A stretch of DNA of 64,000 nucleotides from Pseudomonas massiliensis (GCF_000826105.1 NZ_CCYK01000004.1:186001-250000); one strand, 5' to 3'. Positions 10,377 to 20,760 are shown, numbered from the stretch's first letter. Translations and numbers: made by a program. Notes: generated by a model from the letters alone, not told the origin.

Positions 10377-13300
10377 TCAGCCGATGGTCATCAGGCTGGC
10401 GTTCCCTCCCGCGGCGGCCGTGTTGACGCTGACGGCCCGCTCGATGACCAGGCGTTCCAGGGCGATGCCGGTTTCACCATGGGACAGCCCCTGCACGCCG
10501 ATGATCGCGCCGGCGCGGGCCGCGATGGCTTCGCACAGGCCACGCAACTGATCGGAATCACCGTGGTGGATGACCGCGTCGAAGTGCGCCTCGTCGCGCT
10601 TCCAGTCCGCGATGAGCTGGATTCGACCCTGTACTTCCTTGGGCAGACGGTTGACCAGGCCGCGAGCCGGCTCGCCATCGGCGAAGACAGCCCGACTGCC
10701 CACCGCCAGCACTGCGGCCAGTTGGGTCAGCAGGTCGGCTTCGTTATCGGCCAGGCAAAGCACTTGCTCGCGCGGCAGAATGGTATAGCTGTTGCGTTCG
10801 CCCGTCGGGCCTGGCAGCAGGCGAGTCACACCGCTCTGAGATTGTGCGGTGTACTGGTTGCAGGCCTCCACCAGGCTTGCTTCCTGCTTGCTTTCGCCCC
10901 AGGCCTTGAGCGCCTGCAGCGGCTTGAGCAGGGCCTCGCGGGCGCGGCTGTCCGGGGTGGCCAGGTCGCTGCGCTCGAAGGTACGGAGCACTGCATCGGC
11001 CGGCCGGGTAGACAGCAGACGGTACAGGTACAGCGGGCCGCCCGCCTTGGGCCCCGTCCCGGAAAGGCCTTCGCCACCGAAGGGCTGGACACCCACCACG
11101 GCGCCGACGATATTGCGGTTCACATACAGGTTGCCGGCGTTGACGTTCTCTACCACCTTGGCGATGGTTTCGTCGATCCGGGTGTGGACCCCAAGGGTCA
11201 GGCCATAACCAGAAGCGTTGATCTGGCCGATCAAGGCGTCCAGGTCCTTGCGCTTGTAGCGCACCACGTGGAGCACAGGGCCGAAGATTTCCCGCTTGAG
11301 CTCATCGAAGCTTTCCAGCTCGATCAGGGTCGGCATCACGAAGGTGCCCCGGCGGCATTCGGTGCTGTCGGCGATCGCCACCTGATAAATCGTGCGGCCT
11401 TTTTCGCGCATGCCCTGGATATGCTGCTCGATACCGGCCTTGGCTTCGGCATCGATCACTGGCCCGATATCCACCGCCAGACGCTCCGGATTACCCAGGC
11501 GAGCCTGGGCCATGGCGCCCTTGAGCATTTCGATCACGCGGTCGGCGCTGTCTTCCTGCAGGCACAGCACCCGCAGGGCGGAGCAACGCTGGCCAGCACT
11601 GTCGAACGCCGAGGACACCACGTCGATCACTACCTGTTCGGTGAGGGCGGAAGAATCCACGATCATTGCGTTCTGGCCGCCGGTTTCAGCGATCAGCGGA
11701 ATCGGCCGGCCCTGGGCATCCAGGCGTCCGGCGATGTTGCGCTGGAGCAGCCGGGCCACCTCGGTGGAGCCGGTGAACATCACACCCTTGACGCGTTCGT
11801 CGCCTACCAGGCGAGCGCCCACGGTTTCACCGCGGCCTGGCAGCAATTGCACCACACCCTCGGGAATGCCGGCTTCCAGCAGGATTCGCACAGCCTGTGC
11901 CGCGACCAGAGGCGTCTGCTCGGCGGGCTTGGCCAGTACAGGGTTGCCCGCGGCCAGGGCGGCGGCGACCTGGCCGGTGAAGATGGCCAGAGGGAAGTTC
12001 CACGGGCTGATACACACCACCGGCCCGAGCGGGCGATGAGCTTCGTTGGTGAAATCGTGGCGAGCCTGCACGGCGTAATAGCGCAGGAAGTCCACGGCTT
12101 CGCGCACTTCAGCGATGGCGTTGGCGAAGGTCTTGCCAGCCTCGCGCACCAGCAGGCCCATCAAGGGCTGGATCTGCGCTTCCATGAGGTCCGCGGCGCG
12201 CTCGAGGATGGAGGCACGCTCCACTGGCGGGGTCGCTTGCCAGATAGGGCCGTTGATCAGGGCGCACTGGATGGCGGCGTCCACGTCGCTGATGTCCGCT
12301 TCCTGTACCTGGCCAACCACATCGCGGCGGTCCGCCGGGTTCAGCACCGGCTGCGCCTGGCCCTGTGAGGCTTCGCAACCGAGCAGCGGGCCGGCCGTCC
12401 AGTCGTTATGAGCGGTGGCCAGCAGGGCGCTGCTCAGGGAAGCCAGGCGGTGTTCGTTGGCCAGGTCGATGCCTGCCGAGTTCTGGCGGTCGCTGCCATA
12501 GAGGTCCCGCGGCAGCGGGATACGCGGATGCGGCAGGCCGAACGCGCCTTCCTGGGCGCCCAGGCGCTCGATGGTGGCCACCGGGTCGGCCACCAGTTCC
12601 TGGATGGAAATGGAGTGGTCGGCGATGCGGTTGACGAAGGACGTGTTCGCACCGTTTTCCAACAAGCGGCGCACCAGGTAGGCCAGCAGCGTTTCATGGG
12701 TACCCACGGGCGCGTACACACGGCAGGGGCGATTGAGCTTGCCATCGGCGATCTTGCCCACCACTTGCTCGTACAGCGGTTCGCCCATGCCGTGCAGGCA
12801 CTGGAACTCGTACTGGCCGGGGTAGTAGTTCTGGCCGGCGATCTGGTAGATGGCCGCCAGGGTATGGGCGTTATGAGTGGCGAATTGGGGATAGATGGCT
12901 TCCGGTGCTGCCAGCAGCTTGCGGGCACAAGCGATGTAGGACACGTCCGTGTACACCTTGCGGGTATAGACCGGGTAGCCTTCCAGCCCTTCCATCTGGG
13001 CGCGCTTGATCTCGCTGTCCCAATAGGCACCTTTCACCAGGCGAATCATCAGGCGATGCCGGCTGCGCCGGGCCAGGTCGATCACGTAGTCGATCACGTA
13101 AGGGCAGCGCTTCTGGTAGGCCTGGATCACGAAGCCGATGCCGTTCCAGCCAGCCAGTTGCGGCTCGAAGCACAGGCGCTCGAGCAGGTCCAGGGACAGC
13201 TCGAGGCGGTCCGCTTCCTCGGCATCGATGTTCAAGCCGATATCGTATTGCTTGGCCAGCAGCGTCAGCGAGAGCAGACGAGGGTAGAGTTCGTCCATCA

Positions 13301-14327
13301 CGCGCTCGTACTGGGCGCGGCTGTAGCGCGGGTGCAGCGCGGACAGCTTGATGGAGATGCCGGGGCCTTCGTAGATGCCACGGCCATGGGAGGCCTTGCC
13401 GATGGAATGAATGGCCTGCTCGTAGGACGCCAGGTACTTCTGGGCGTCGTGCTCGGTCAATGCCGCTTCGCCCAGCATGTCGTAGGAATAGCGGAAACCC
13501 TTGCTCTCGAACTTGCTGGCATTGGCCAGGGCTTCGGCAATGGTTTCACCTGTCACGAACTGTTCGCCCATCAGGCGCATGGCCATGTCCACGCCCTTGC
13601 GGATCATGGGCTCGCCGCTCTTGCCGATGATCCGGCTCAGGGAGGAGGTAAGACCGGCTTCATTGTGAGTGGACACTAGCTTCCCGGTGAGCAGAAGGCC
13701 CCAGGTGGCTGCATTGACGAACAGCGATGGGCTGTTGCCCAAGTGCGGTTGCCAGTTGCCATTGCTGATCTTGTCCCGGATGAGCGCGTCCCGGGTGCCC
13801 TTGTCGGGAATGCGCAGCAGGGCCTCGGCCAGGCACATCAGCGCAACGCCTTCCTGGGACGACAGCGAAAATTCCTGTAGCAGCCCTTGAACCAGGCCCG
13901 CCCGGCCCGTGGCGTTCTTCTGGTTGCGCAGTTTCTCGGCGATGCCGGCGGCCAGCTTGTTCGCAGCCTCGCCCATGGCGGCAGGCAGTCGCGCCTGCTC
14001 CAGCAGCATGGGAACCATTTCCTGTTCGGGCCGGCGATAGGCGCCAGTGATCGCTGCCCGTAAAACCGATTGCGGCAGGATGCTTTCAGCGAATTCCAGG
14101 AAGCATTGGTGCATGCCTTCCGCAGGTACTTCACCTGCATCCTCACCAAGGGTGGCGACGCTGCCGTTGAGTTCGGTCAGGGAGGCCCCACCCTCGAGCT
14201 TCTCCAGATAGTTGAAGATCGCTTGCTTGATGAGCCAGTGCGGCGTGCGGTCGATGGACTGAGCCGCCGCCTTCAAGCGCTCGCGGGTCGGGTCGTCAAG
14301 TTTGACCCCAAGGGTGGTCGTCGCCAT
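10377..14327 (-). CDS. putA: Trifunctional proline utilisation protein PutA
   Basis: PutA oxidises proline to glutamate through an FAD proline dehydrogenase and an NAD delta-1-pyrroline-5-carboxylate dehydrogenase, and represses the put genes when proline is scarce. The 1316-residue protein (E. coli 1320) begins with a ribbon-helix-helix DNA-binding domain (residues 1-50, TTLGVKLDDPTRERLKAAAQ). The proline dehydrogenase barrel follows (about 260-560; INIDAEEADRLELS, RLVKGAYWD). The aldehyde dehydrogenase domain spans about 650-1110, with its catalytic Glu in AETGGQNAM (near 878) and Cys in SAGQRCSALRVL (near 912). A C-terminal extension completes it. It is divergent from putP across a 323-base gap with PutA-type operator motifs. 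GAGGA stands about 10 bases before the ATG. Confidence 0.97.
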   Translation of the reverse strand: MATTTLGVKLDDPTRERLKAAAQSIDRTPHWLIKQAIFNYLEKLEGGASLTELNGSVATLGEDAGEVPAEGMHQCFLEFAESILPQSVLRAAITGAYRRPEQEMVPMLLEQARLPAAMGEAANKLAAGIAEKLRNQKNATGRAGLVQGLLQEFSLSSQEGVALMCLAEALLRIPDKGTRDALIRDKISNGNWQPHLGNSPSLFVNAATWGLLLTGKLVSTHNEAGLTSSLSRIIGKSGEPMIRKGVDMAMRLMGEQFVTGETIAEALANASKFESKGFRYSYDMLGEAALTEHDAQKYLASYEQAIHSIGKASHGRGIYEGPGISIKLSALHPRYSRAQYERVMDELYPRLLSLTLLAKQYDIGLNIDAEEADRLELSLDLLERLCFEPQLAGWNGIGFVIQAYQKRCPYVIDYVIDLARRSRHRLMIRLVKGAYWDSEIKRAQMEGLEGYPVYTRKVYTDVSYIACARKLLAAPEAIYPQFATHNAHTLAAIYQIAGQNYYPGQYEFQCLHGMGEPLYEQVVGKIADGKLNRPCRVYAPVGTHETLLAYLVRRLLENGANTSFVNRIADHSISIQELVADPVATIERLGAQEGAFGLPHPRIPLPRDLYGSDRQNSAGIDLANEHRLASLSSALLATAHNDWTAGPLLGCEASQGQAQPVLNPADRRDVVGQVQEADISDVDAAIQCALINGPIWQATPPVERASILERAADLMEAQIQPLMGLLVREAGKTFANAIAEVREAVDFLRYYAVQARHDFTNEAHRPLGPVVCISPWNFPLAIFTGQVAAALAAGNPVLAKPAEQTPLVAAQAVRILLEAGIPEGVVQLLPGRGETVGARLVGDERVKGVMFTGSTEVARLLQRNIAGRLDAQGRPIPLIAETGGQNAMIVDSSALTEQVVIDVVSSAFDSAGQRCSALRVLCLQEDSADRVIEMLKGAMAQARLGNPERLAVDIGPVIDAEAKAGIEQHIQGMREKGRTIYQVAIADSTECRRGTFVMPTLIELESFDELKREIFGPVLHVVRYKRKDLDALIGQINASGYGLTLGVHTRIDETIAKVVENVNAGNLYVNRNIVGAVVGVQPFGGEGLSGTGPKAGGPLYLYRLLSTRPADAVLRTFERSDLATPDSRAREALLKPLQALKAWGESKQEASLVEACNQYTAQSQSGVTRLLPGPTGERNSYTILPREQVLCLADNEADLLTQLAAVLAVGSRAVFADGEPARGLVNRLPKEVQGRIQLIADWKRDEAHFDAVIHHGDSDQLRGLCEAIAARAGAIIGVQGLSHGETGIALERLVIERAVSVNTAAAGGNASLMTIG

Positions 14328-14403
14328 TTTTGATTGTCCTCATCGGGTTGCCACTGTCGCGTGGCTTGTGCGTGGCGGAAGATTATCTGGGGGCTTGACG
14401 GGG

Positions 14404-14419
14404 TGCAACCGGGTGCAAC
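14404..14419. promoter_or_regulatory. Tandem PutA operator motifs in the putA-putP gap
   Basis: TGCAAC occurs at 14404-14409 and 14414-14419, each inside a direct repeat of GGGTGCAACC. On the other strand these read GTTGCA, the core that the E. coli PutA ribbon-helix-helix domain is known to bind. The PutA encoded here carries the same N-terminal domain. Their 10-base phasing puts them on one face of the DNA, about 80 bases before the putA start codon, suggesting autorepression. Confidence 0.6.
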
Positions 14420-14569
14420 CCAAAAAGGGGAACTATTTGTCCGGACGGCTGACTGGCCGAATATGATCAGAGGTTTCGCCCTAAAAAGGTGCGTTAGCCC
14501 GGAGTGAGGGTGTACTTAGGGACCTGTCTGATACTCCTGTAGGACTCTTCCTAAACTGCCCGTTCGCCC

Positions 14570-14599
14570 TTGTATCGATGTCGCTCGCCTCCCTAGGAT
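14570..14599 (+). promoter_or_regulatory. Candidate sigma-70 promoter of putP
   Basis: TTGTAT (14570-14575) and TAGGAT (14594-14599) are spaced by 18 bases, with a PutA-type TGCAAC motif just downstream at 14611. The match to consensus is modest. The remainder of the 14328-14650 gap shows no gene. Confidence 0.3.
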
Positions 14600-14610
14600 G
14601 CCGCTCTCGG

Positions 14611-14616
14611 TGCAAC
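14611..14616. promoter_or_regulatory. Third PutA-type operator motif, putP-proximal
   Basis: A single TGCAAC (GTTGCA on the other strand) lies 35 bases before the putP start codon and about 12 bases after a candidate -10. Repression of putP by PutA bound here is inferred from the E. coli system. Confidence 0.45.
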
Positions 14617-14650
14617 CCTGGTGCACCTAATAAAAAGGGCAGGAGTACCC

Positions 14651-16141
14651 ATGAGCCTGAGCAATCCGACACTGGTCGCTTTCACCATCTACATCGGTCT
14701 GATGCTGCTGATAGGCCTGCTGGCCTGGCGCGCCACCCGTAACCTCTCGGACTATATCCTTGGTGGTCGCCGCCTCGGGAGCTTCGTTACCGCCCTGTCT
14801 GCCGGGGCATCGGACATGAGCGGCTGGCTGCTGATGGGCCTGCCGGGGGCCATTTTCGTCAGTGGCCTGTCCGAGGTCTGGATCGCCATCGGCCTGGTCA
14901 TCGGCGCCTACCTGAACTGGCGGCTGGTGGCGGGCCGCCTCCGGGTGCATACCGAGCATAATGGGGATGCCCTGACGCTGCCCGATTACTTCGCCGCTCG
15001 CTTCGAAGACCGGCACGGCCTGCTACGGGTGCTCTCGGCGGTTGTCATCCTGGTGTTCTTCACCATCTATTGTGCTTCCGGCATCGTGGCGGGGGCTCGC
15101 CTGTTCGAGAGCACCTTCGACCTTCCCTATGAAACCGCTCTGTGGGCAGGCGCGGCGGCCACCATCGCCTATACCTTCCTCGGTGGTTTCCTGGCGGTAA
15201 GCTGGACCGATACCGTGCAGGCTTCGCTCATGCTGTTCGCGCTCATTCTTACGCCCATTGTGGTAGTCCTGGCCAGTGGCGGCGTGGATACGGCGCTCTG
15301 GCACATCGAGGCCGCCAGGCCGGCCAGCTTCGATCTGTTCACCGGCACCACCTGGCTGGGCATCGCCTCGCTGCTGGCCTGGGGCCTGGGCTATTTCGGC
15401 CAGCCGCATATCCTGGCTCGCTTCATGGCCGCCGGCTCGGTGAAGGCGATCCATCATGCGCGGCGCATTTCCATGGCCTGGATGGTGCTGTGCCTGGCAG
15501 GCACCAGCGCGGTGGGCTTCTTCGGCATCGCCTATTTCGAGGCTTATCCTGATGCCGCGGTGGTGCTGAAGGACAACCCCGAGCGCATCTTCATCGAGAT
15601 CACCCAGTTGCTGTTCAATCCGTGGATCGCAGGCGTACTGCTTTCCGCCATCCTGGCGGCGGTCATGAGCACTCTGAGCTGCCAATTGCTGGTGTGCTCC
15701 AGCTCCCTGACCGAGGACTTCTACCGGCATTTCCTGCGCAAGGACGCTTCCCAGCGTGAGCTGGTCTGGGTAGGGCGTGCCATGGTGCTGCTCGTGGCAC
15801 TGGTCGCTATCTACCTGGCCGCGGACCCGGACAGCCGTGTACTTGACCTGGTCAGCTACGCCTGGGCTGGCTTCGGTGCCGCCTTCGGCCCGGTGGTCAT
15901 CATTTCGGTGCTCTGGAAAGGCATGACGCGTAATGGCGCCCTGGCGGGCATCGTGACCGGGGCGGTTACCGTGGTGGCATGGAAACAGCTGATGAGCGGG
16001 ACCGGCGTCTATGAAATCATCCCTGGGTTTGTCCTGGCCTGCCTGGCGATCATGGCAGTCAGTGCCGCTGGCCAGGCCGGTGATTCCGTAGCCAAGCGTT
16101 TCGAAGCCGCCAACCAGGCCTGGCGCGCCGCGCGTCGATAG
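14651..16141 (+). CDS. putP: Sodium/proline symporter PutP
   Basis: An inner-membrane Na+/proline symporter of the SSS family that feeds PutA. The ATG at 14651 has AGGAG five bases upstream and yields MSLSNPTLVAFTIYIG, 496 residues against about 502 in E. coli. Thirteen hydrophobic helices are evident. Family motifs include DYILGGRRLGSFVTALSAGASDMSGWLL (Na+ site region, residues about 37-64), the helix-8/9 region AVMSTLSCQLLVCSSSLTEDFY and the preceding GYFGQPHILARFMA. It is divergent from putA, sharing the operator-containing gap, so both should be induced by proline when PutA moves to the membrane. Confidence 0.95.
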   Translation: MSLSNPTLVAFTIYIGLMLLIGLLAWRATRNLSDYILGGRRLGSFVTALSAGASDMSGWLLMGLPGAIFVSGLSEVWIAIGLVIGAYLNWRLVAGRLRVHTEHNGDALTLPDYFAARFEDRHGLLRVLSAVVILVFFTIYCASGIVAGARLFESTFDLPYETALWAGAAATIAYTFLGGFLAVSWTDTVQASLMLFALILTPIVVVLASGGVDTALWHIEAARPASFDLFTGTTWLGIASLLAWGLGYFGQPHILARFMAAGSVKAIHHARRISMAWMVLCLAGTSAVGFFGIAYFEAYPDAAVVLKDNPERIFIEITQLLFNPWIAGVLLSAILAAVMSTLSCQLLVCSSSLTEDFYRHFLRKDASQRELVWVGRAMVLLVALVAIYLAADPDSRVLDLVSYAWAGFGAAFGPVVIISVLWKGMTRNGALAGIVTGAVTVVAWKQLMSGTGVYEIIPGFVLACLAIMAVSAAGQAGDSVAKRFEAANQAWRAARR

Positions 16142-16214
16142 GCGCCATCGGGCCCCTTGGCCTTTGGCTGGGGGGCCGCTGCGGGGTAAACTTGCCGCCC
16201 CTGCAGGAGTAACC

Positions 16215-17051
16215 ATGAATTACCGCCACGCCTTCCATGCCGGCAACCATGCCGATGTCTTCAAGCACCTGGTGCTCAGCCGTCTTATCGCGCTGATGTC
16301 GCGCAAGGAGCAACCCTTCGCCTATCTCGACACCCATGCCGGGGTAGGCCTGTACGACCTGCATGGAGATCAGGCCAGCCGGACGGGCGAGTACCTGGAG
16401 GGTGTGTCGCGCCTGTGGGGCGCGCAAGAGGTGCCGGAGTTGGCGGCAGACTACCTGCGTATCCTGCGCAAGCTCAATCCCGACGGCACACTGCGTTACT
16501 ACCCTGGCTCCCCTGAGCTGGCGCGCCGCCTGGCTCGCCAGCAGGACAGCCTGCAATTCAACGAAAAGCACCCCGACGACGGCCTGGCGCTCAAGGAAAA
16601 CATGAAGCGTGACCCTCGCGTGGCGGTCCATCGCGGCGAAGGCTGGCACGTGCCCAGGGCCTTGCTTCCCACTCCGGAAAAGCGGGCGATCATCCTGGTG
16701 GACCCGCCTTTCGAGCAGCCTGATGAGCTTCAGCGTTGCGCCAAGGCCATGAAGGAAGCCATCGCTCGCATGCGTCAGGCGGTGGTAGTGCTCTGGTATC
16801 CGATCAAGGACGAAAGGGCGATGCGGCGTTTCTACCAGGAACTCACCAGCACAGGCGCGCCCAAGTTGCTCAAGGCGGAGCTTTTCGTCCATCCGGCAGA
16901 CACCGACACTCGGCTCAATGGTTCCGGCCTGGCGATCAGCAATCCGCCGTGGGGGTTGGAAGAGGAGCTCCATGGCCTGCTGCCCTGGCTGGCGCAACTG
17001 CTAGGCCAGAGCCAGGGTAGCTGGCGGATGGACTGGCCCATTCCCGAATAA
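16215..17051 (+). CDS. rlmJ: 23S rRNA (adenine(2030)-N6)-methyltransferase RlmJ
   Basis: RlmJ is a SAM-dependent enzyme that methylates N6 of A2030 in 23S rRNA. The ATG at 16215 follows AGGAG with a five-base spacer and gives MNYRHAFHAGNHADVFKH, the typical N-terminus; the length of 278 residues is close to the E. coli 280. The catalytic DPPF motif is near residue 164 (ILVDPPFEQPDE), and a PGSP motif (YYPGSPELARR) lies near 98. It starts 73 bases after putP on the same strand with no clear terminator between them, so read-through from putP is possible. It converges on msrA. Confidence 0.95.
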   Translation: MNYRHAFHAGNHADVFKHLVLSRLIALMSRKEQPFAYLDTHAGVGLYDLHGDQASRTGEYLEGVSRLWGAQEVPELAADYLRILRKLNPDGTLRYYPGSPELARRLARQQDSLQFNEKHPDDGLALKENMKRDPRVAVHRGEGWHVPRALLPTPEKRAIILVDPPFEQPDELQRCAKAMKEAIARMRQAVVVLWYPIKDERAMRRFYQELTSTGAPKLLKAELFVHPADTDTRLNGSGLAISNPPWGLEEELHGLLPWLAQLLGQSQGSWRMDWPIPE

Positions 17052-17114
17052 CCCGCTACAGGGCCGGCCCCAACCCTGCTTATACGCGAAAGGCTGGCGC
17101 GCCGGCCGGCATGA

Positions 17115-17762
17115 TCAGGCCGGCAGGCACACCCCGGTACCGCCAATGCCGCAATAGCCGCCTGGGTTCTTGGCCAGGTATTGCTGATGGTAAGCCTCCG
17201 CGTAATAGAACGCCGGGGCGTTCTGGATCTCGGTGGTGATTTCCGGGTGCCCGGCCTTGCGCAGTTCGCCCTGGAAGGCCTCCCGGCTGGCCAGCGCGGC
17301 GTGAAGCTGCGCTTCGCTGTTGACGAAAATCACCGAGCGGTACTGGGTGCCAATGTCATTGCCCTGGCGCATGCCCTGGGTAGGATTGTGGGACTCCCAG
17401 AATACTTTCAGCAGGGCTTCGTAGGAGGTTTCCTTCGGGTCGAAGACTACCATCACCACTTCGCTGTGCCCGGTCAGGCCCGAGCAGACTTCTTCATAGG
17501 TAGGATTGGGGGTATACCCGCCGGCATAGCCCACGGCTGTGGTATAGACGCCCGGCTGTTGCCACAAGCGGCGCTCAGCGCCCCAGAAGCAGCCCAGCCC
17601 GAAATAGGCCACTTCCAATCCGGCAGGGAAGGGCGCTTGCAGGGTGCGGCCGTTGACGAAATGTTCTTCAGGCACAGCCATGGGGGTTTCCCGCCCGGGC
17701 AGCGCTTGCTGCTGGGTCGGCAATTCGTTTTTGTTCACGAGGATCTCAGAGCGCAAGACCAT
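17115..17762 (-). CDS. msrA: Peptide methionine (S)-S-oxide reductase MsrA
   Basis: MsrA reduces the S epimer of methionine sulfoxide in proteins and free methionine, using thioredoxin. The ATG at 17762 has GGAG six bases upstream and gives 215 residues (E. coli 212). The catalytic C58 is in GCFWGAER. The substrate-binding region [13 protein letters not shown] and [11 protein letters not shown] is intact. Two resolving cysteines are in the C-terminal [14 protein letters not shown], as in the three-cysteine class. It lies 58 bases downstream of dipA on the same strand, and the same pairing (dipA-msrA) is the order I recall in PAO1. Confidence 0.96.
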   Translation of the reverse strand: MVLRSEILVNKNELPTQQQALPGRETPMAVPEEHFVNGRTLQAPFPAGLEVAYFGLGCFWGAERRLWQQPGVYTTAVGYAGGYTPNPTYEEVCSGLTGHSEVVMVVFDPKETSYEALLKVFWESHNPTQGMRQGNDIGTQYRSVIFVNSEAQLHAALASREAFQGELRKAGHPEITTEIQNAPAFYYAEAYHQQYLAKNPGGYCGIGGTGVCLPA

Positions 17763-17820
17763 GGCTTTCTCCGCAAAGGTTGGCGACAGACCCACAGTGT
17801 GCCCGAGCCGGGCGCGGCTG

Positions 17821-20493
17821 TCAGGCCATCGGGCCGCGGGGGTAGCGTTTCAAGGCGTCCACCAGTCGCGCCGAGGGGATAGGACGGTCGAACAAGTACC
17901 CCTGGCCCACGTCACAACGATGACGGCGCAGGAAGTTGAGCTGTTCGGCCGTCTCGATGCCCTCGGCCACGACCTTGAGCTTGAGGTTGTGCGCCATGGC
18001 GATCACGGCCGAGGTGATTTCCATATCGTCCTGGCTGGTGGGGATATCGTTGATGAAGCTGCGGTCGATCTTGATGATGTCGATCGGAAACTTCTTCAGA
18101 TAACTGAGGGACGAATAACCCGTGCCGAAGTCGTCCATGGCCAGCGACAGCCCCAGGCCTTTGAGCTGCCCTAGCAGTTGGCGGGTATCTTCGGTCGCCT
18201 CCAGCAACAGGCCCTCGGTAAGCTCCAGCTCCAGCAGGCTTGGAGGCAGTCGCTCCTCGGTCAGGATCTGACTGATGGAAGCGACCAGGTCCGGGTCGGA
18301 GAACTGCTTGGGCGAGAGGTTGATCGCCACGTGCAGTGGACCATGGCCGGCGGCCGTCAACTGGCGGCTCATGCGACAGGCCTGGCGGACTACCCACTTG
18401 CCGATGGGAATGATCAGCCCGGTTTCCTCGGCCACACTGATGAACTGATCAGGGCGAATCATGCCTTTTTCAGGATGATTCCAGCGCAACAGGGCTTCCA
18501 TGCCCAGCAGGCGGCCGGTGCGCAGGCAAAGCTTGGGCTGGTAGAACACTTCCAGCTCGTTCTGGGTCAGGGCCCGGCGCAGATTGTTTTCCACGAACAG
18601 CTTGTAGTTGGCCTCGGCATTGAGCACTTCGGTGAACACCTGCACCTGATGCTTGCCATTGGCCTTGGCCTTGTGCAGCGCCAGCCCTGCATTCTTCATC
18701 AGGGTCTGCGGGTCTCGCCCGTGCAGTGGCGCGCAGGCCAGCCCTACCGAGGCCGTGACGTTGATCAGCTGGTTATCCACGAACATGGGCTTGTCGAGGG
18801 TCTTGAGCACCTGCAGTGCCAGCTGCTGAGCGGCTTCGGGCACGGTGTCGTCCAGCAGTACCGCGAACTCGTTGCTGGCGAAACGCGCCAGGGTGCCGGA
18901 CGGACTCAGGCTGTTGCGCAGGCGGCGGGCCAGGCTGATAAGCAGTTTGTCGCCAGTCTGATGACCAAGGCTGTCATTGATGCGCTTGAAGTTGTCGATG
19001 TCCACCAGCATCAGTGCCAGGGGCGTTTCTGCGTCGGAGGCGAAGCGCTCATCCAGAGAACGGATGAAGGCCGGTCGGTTGCCCAGATTGGTCAGATTGT
19101 CTGTATAGGCCAGGCGCTCGATGCGCTGCTGGGCCAGCTTGGTCTGGGTGATGTCCTCGTAAATGCCGATGTAATGGGTCAGTTCACGATGGTCATTGAA
19201 AACCTTGGATATGGAGAGCTGCCCCCAGTAGGGCTCAAGGTTCTTGCGTCGGCTTTTGAATTCGCCCTGCCAACTGTTGCTCTTGGCCAGGCTGGACGGT
19301 GCATCGAACAACAGTTCGCTTAGGTTCTCCAGCGCGGGAAGCTCGGACAGGCGGTGGCCATGGACCTCGTCCGACGTATATTGGGTGATTGCTGTAAAGC
19401 TTGGGTTTACGTACTCCACCACGCCGTCGCGGTTCACCAGCAGAAAGGCGTTGGCGCTTTGCTCGACCGCTCGCTGGAACAGGTGCAGGGCGCTGGTCGC
19501 CGCCCGGCGATCGTGATTGGAGATCACCTGGGCAAGCTGGTCGGCCAATTCATGCATGAAGGCGATATCGCTCGCCTGCCAGGCCCGTTTGCTCATGTGC
19601 TCCAGGCACAGCACGCCGACAGCCTGGCCATCCACGCGAATGCAGGCATCCAACACACTGGCCAGGCCACCTGGCAAGGCCTGCAAGGCAAGCTCGCTGG
19701 TAGCGGTTGGGCTTCCTGCCGGGCTGCGCCGCAGGCTTTGCAGGTAGGCTGAATAGCGTCCGGGTTCGACCTGCGTGGGCACATGGTGAGCCTGGGTCGC
19801 CGCGCGCCAGGCCATGACCGGGAGCAGCTTCTGCCCCTCTATCCGCCAGAGGCTGACGCTGTCGCTTTCACAGACTTCGCACGCGCCACGAGTAATAAGC
19901 TCTGCGGCTTCTCGCAAGGGATCATCGGTGGCATAGCGCAAGCGAGCCAGGCGCAGCATGAGGTCTTGCTGGGCCCGCATCCGTTCCAGCTGCCGGACAG
20001 GATCGGCTTGTAGCGCCAGTGCCGATTCCAGGTGCATATCCAGGCCTGCCAGGAGCGCCTGGGCGTCGGGCTTTCCCATGGCGAAGCTGTCCGCCACCGG
20101 TTCGTCGACCGCGAGCAGGTACCCGCGCAGCAATTGCCGGTTGTGCTGTTTGAAAGGTTCGCCCACCTCAAGAACATGGCGAGGACCATCGACGGCATGC
20201 AAGACGTAGCGGACCAGATAGTAGGCGCGCATGGCCAGCTGCGCCTGGATAGCATCGTGCAATCGATAGCGCGCCTCGGGCTCCATCAGGCTGGCATAAG
20301 GTGAGCCGATCAGTGCGCAAAGCTCAGAAGCCGGTAGGCCGAAGTCCTTCTCACAGGCTGGGTCCAGGTATAGGAGGGCCCAGTTCGCCTCGTTGAGCCG
20401 TTCGAAACGAAGCATACCCAGGCGCGACGGCACCGGAAGCTGCGTGACGACCTCGGCCGCCATGCGAGAGGCGGCATCCGGTTGGCTTTTCAT
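17821..20493 (-). CDS. dipA: PAS/GAF/GGDEF/EAL c-di-GMP phosphodiesterase, DipA type
   Basis: An 890-residue cytosolic signalling protein without obvious membrane helices. The order is an N-terminal PAS-like region (about 20-125), a GAF-like region (about 190-330), a PAS (about 345-450; [16 protein letters not shown]), GGDEF (about 455-620) and EAL (about 640-885). The GGDEF signature reads ASNEF ([13 protein letters not shown]), so cyclase activity is unlikely. The EAL domain keeps [10 protein letters not shown], the [17 protein letters not shown] loop and KIDRSFI, so c-di-GMP hydrolysis is expected. P. aeruginosa DipA (PA5017), required for biofilm dispersion, has the same degenerate ASNEF and sits in the same place between msrA and aceF. 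Orthology is inferred from this architecture and context. Confidence 0.85.
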   Translation of the reverse strand: MKSQPDAASRMAAEVVTQLPVPSRLGMLRFERLNEANWALLYLDPACEKDFGLPASELCALIGSPYASLMEPEARYRLHDAIQAQLAMRAYYLVRYVLHAVDGPRHVLEVGEPFKQHNRQLLRGYLLAVDEPVADSFAMGKPDAQALLAGLDMHLESALALQADPVRQLERMRAQQDLMLRLARLRYATDDPLREAAELITRGACEVCESDSVSLWRIEGQKLLPVMAWRAATQAHHVPTQVEPGRYSAYLQSLRRSPAGSPTATSELALQALPGGLASVLDACIRVDGQAVGVLCLEHMSKRAWQASDIAFMHELADQLAQVISNHDRRAATSALHLFQRAVEQSANAFLLVNRDGVVEYVNPSFTAITQYTSDEVHGHRLSELPALENLSELLFDAPSSLAKSNSWQGEFKSRRKNLEPYWGQLSISKVFNDHRELTHYIGIYEDITQTKLAQQRIERLAYTDNLTNLGNRPAFIRSLDERFASDAETPLALMLVDIDNFKRINDSLGHQTGDKLLISLARRLRNSLSPSGTLARFASNEFAVLLDDTVPEAAQQLALQVLKTLDKPMFVDNQLINVTASVGLACAPLHGRDPQTLMKNAGLALHKAKANGKHQVQVFTEVLNAEANYKLFVENNLRRALTQNELEVFYQPKLCLRTGRLLGMEALLRWNHPEKGMIRPDQFISVAEETGLIIPIGKWVVRQACRMSRQLTAAGHGPLHVAINLSPKQFSDPDLVASISQILTEERLPPSLLELELTEGLLLEATEDTRQLLGQLKGLGLSLAMDDFGTGYSSLSYLKKFPIDIIKIDRSFINDIPTSQDDMEITSAVIAMAHNLKLKVVAEGIETAEQLNFLRRHRCDVGQGYLFDRPIPSARLVDALKRYPRGPMA

Positions 20494-20736
20494 CGAGAAC
20501 TCGCTTGAGAAATACGGGTTACACAGATCCGTCTGATGATAATTGTCGCGTTCGGCAAGGTTGCATCATGCCGCTTCGGCTGACAAGCACAACAGTGGCT
20601 TAATGCCTTCATTGGTCGGCATTCACGTCAGTTATTTGCCACTTCAGTGTTCATCTATCGGCCAGGCGCAGTAAAACTGGAATTGCCGATATATTGGCGT
20701 CAACTCAGACAAGCCAGGACTGTCACTGGCAGGCTC
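20494..20736. other. Gene-free gap between dipA and the aceF terminator
   Basis: Part of a 329-base gap upstream of dipA and downstream of aceF. It presumably contains the dipA promoter, but I see no convincing -35/-10 pair, operator or small gene. A strong terminator lies at its aceF end. Confidence 0.5.
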
Positions 20737-20760
20737 AAAAAAAACCCCGCCAAGGCGGGG
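20737..20760 (-). terminator. Rho-independent terminator of aceEF
   Basis: The stem CCCCGC (20745-20750) pairs with GCGGGG (20755-20760) and is followed on the minus strand by eight T residues. It stands 62 bases past the aceF stop codon. Confidence 0.9.

Noticed and set aside
17100..17125. GC-rich inverted repeat between rlmJ and msrA (GCCGGCC...GGCCGGC).
   Set aside because: It overlaps the msrA stop and has no T-run in either direction, so a terminator cannot be claimed.
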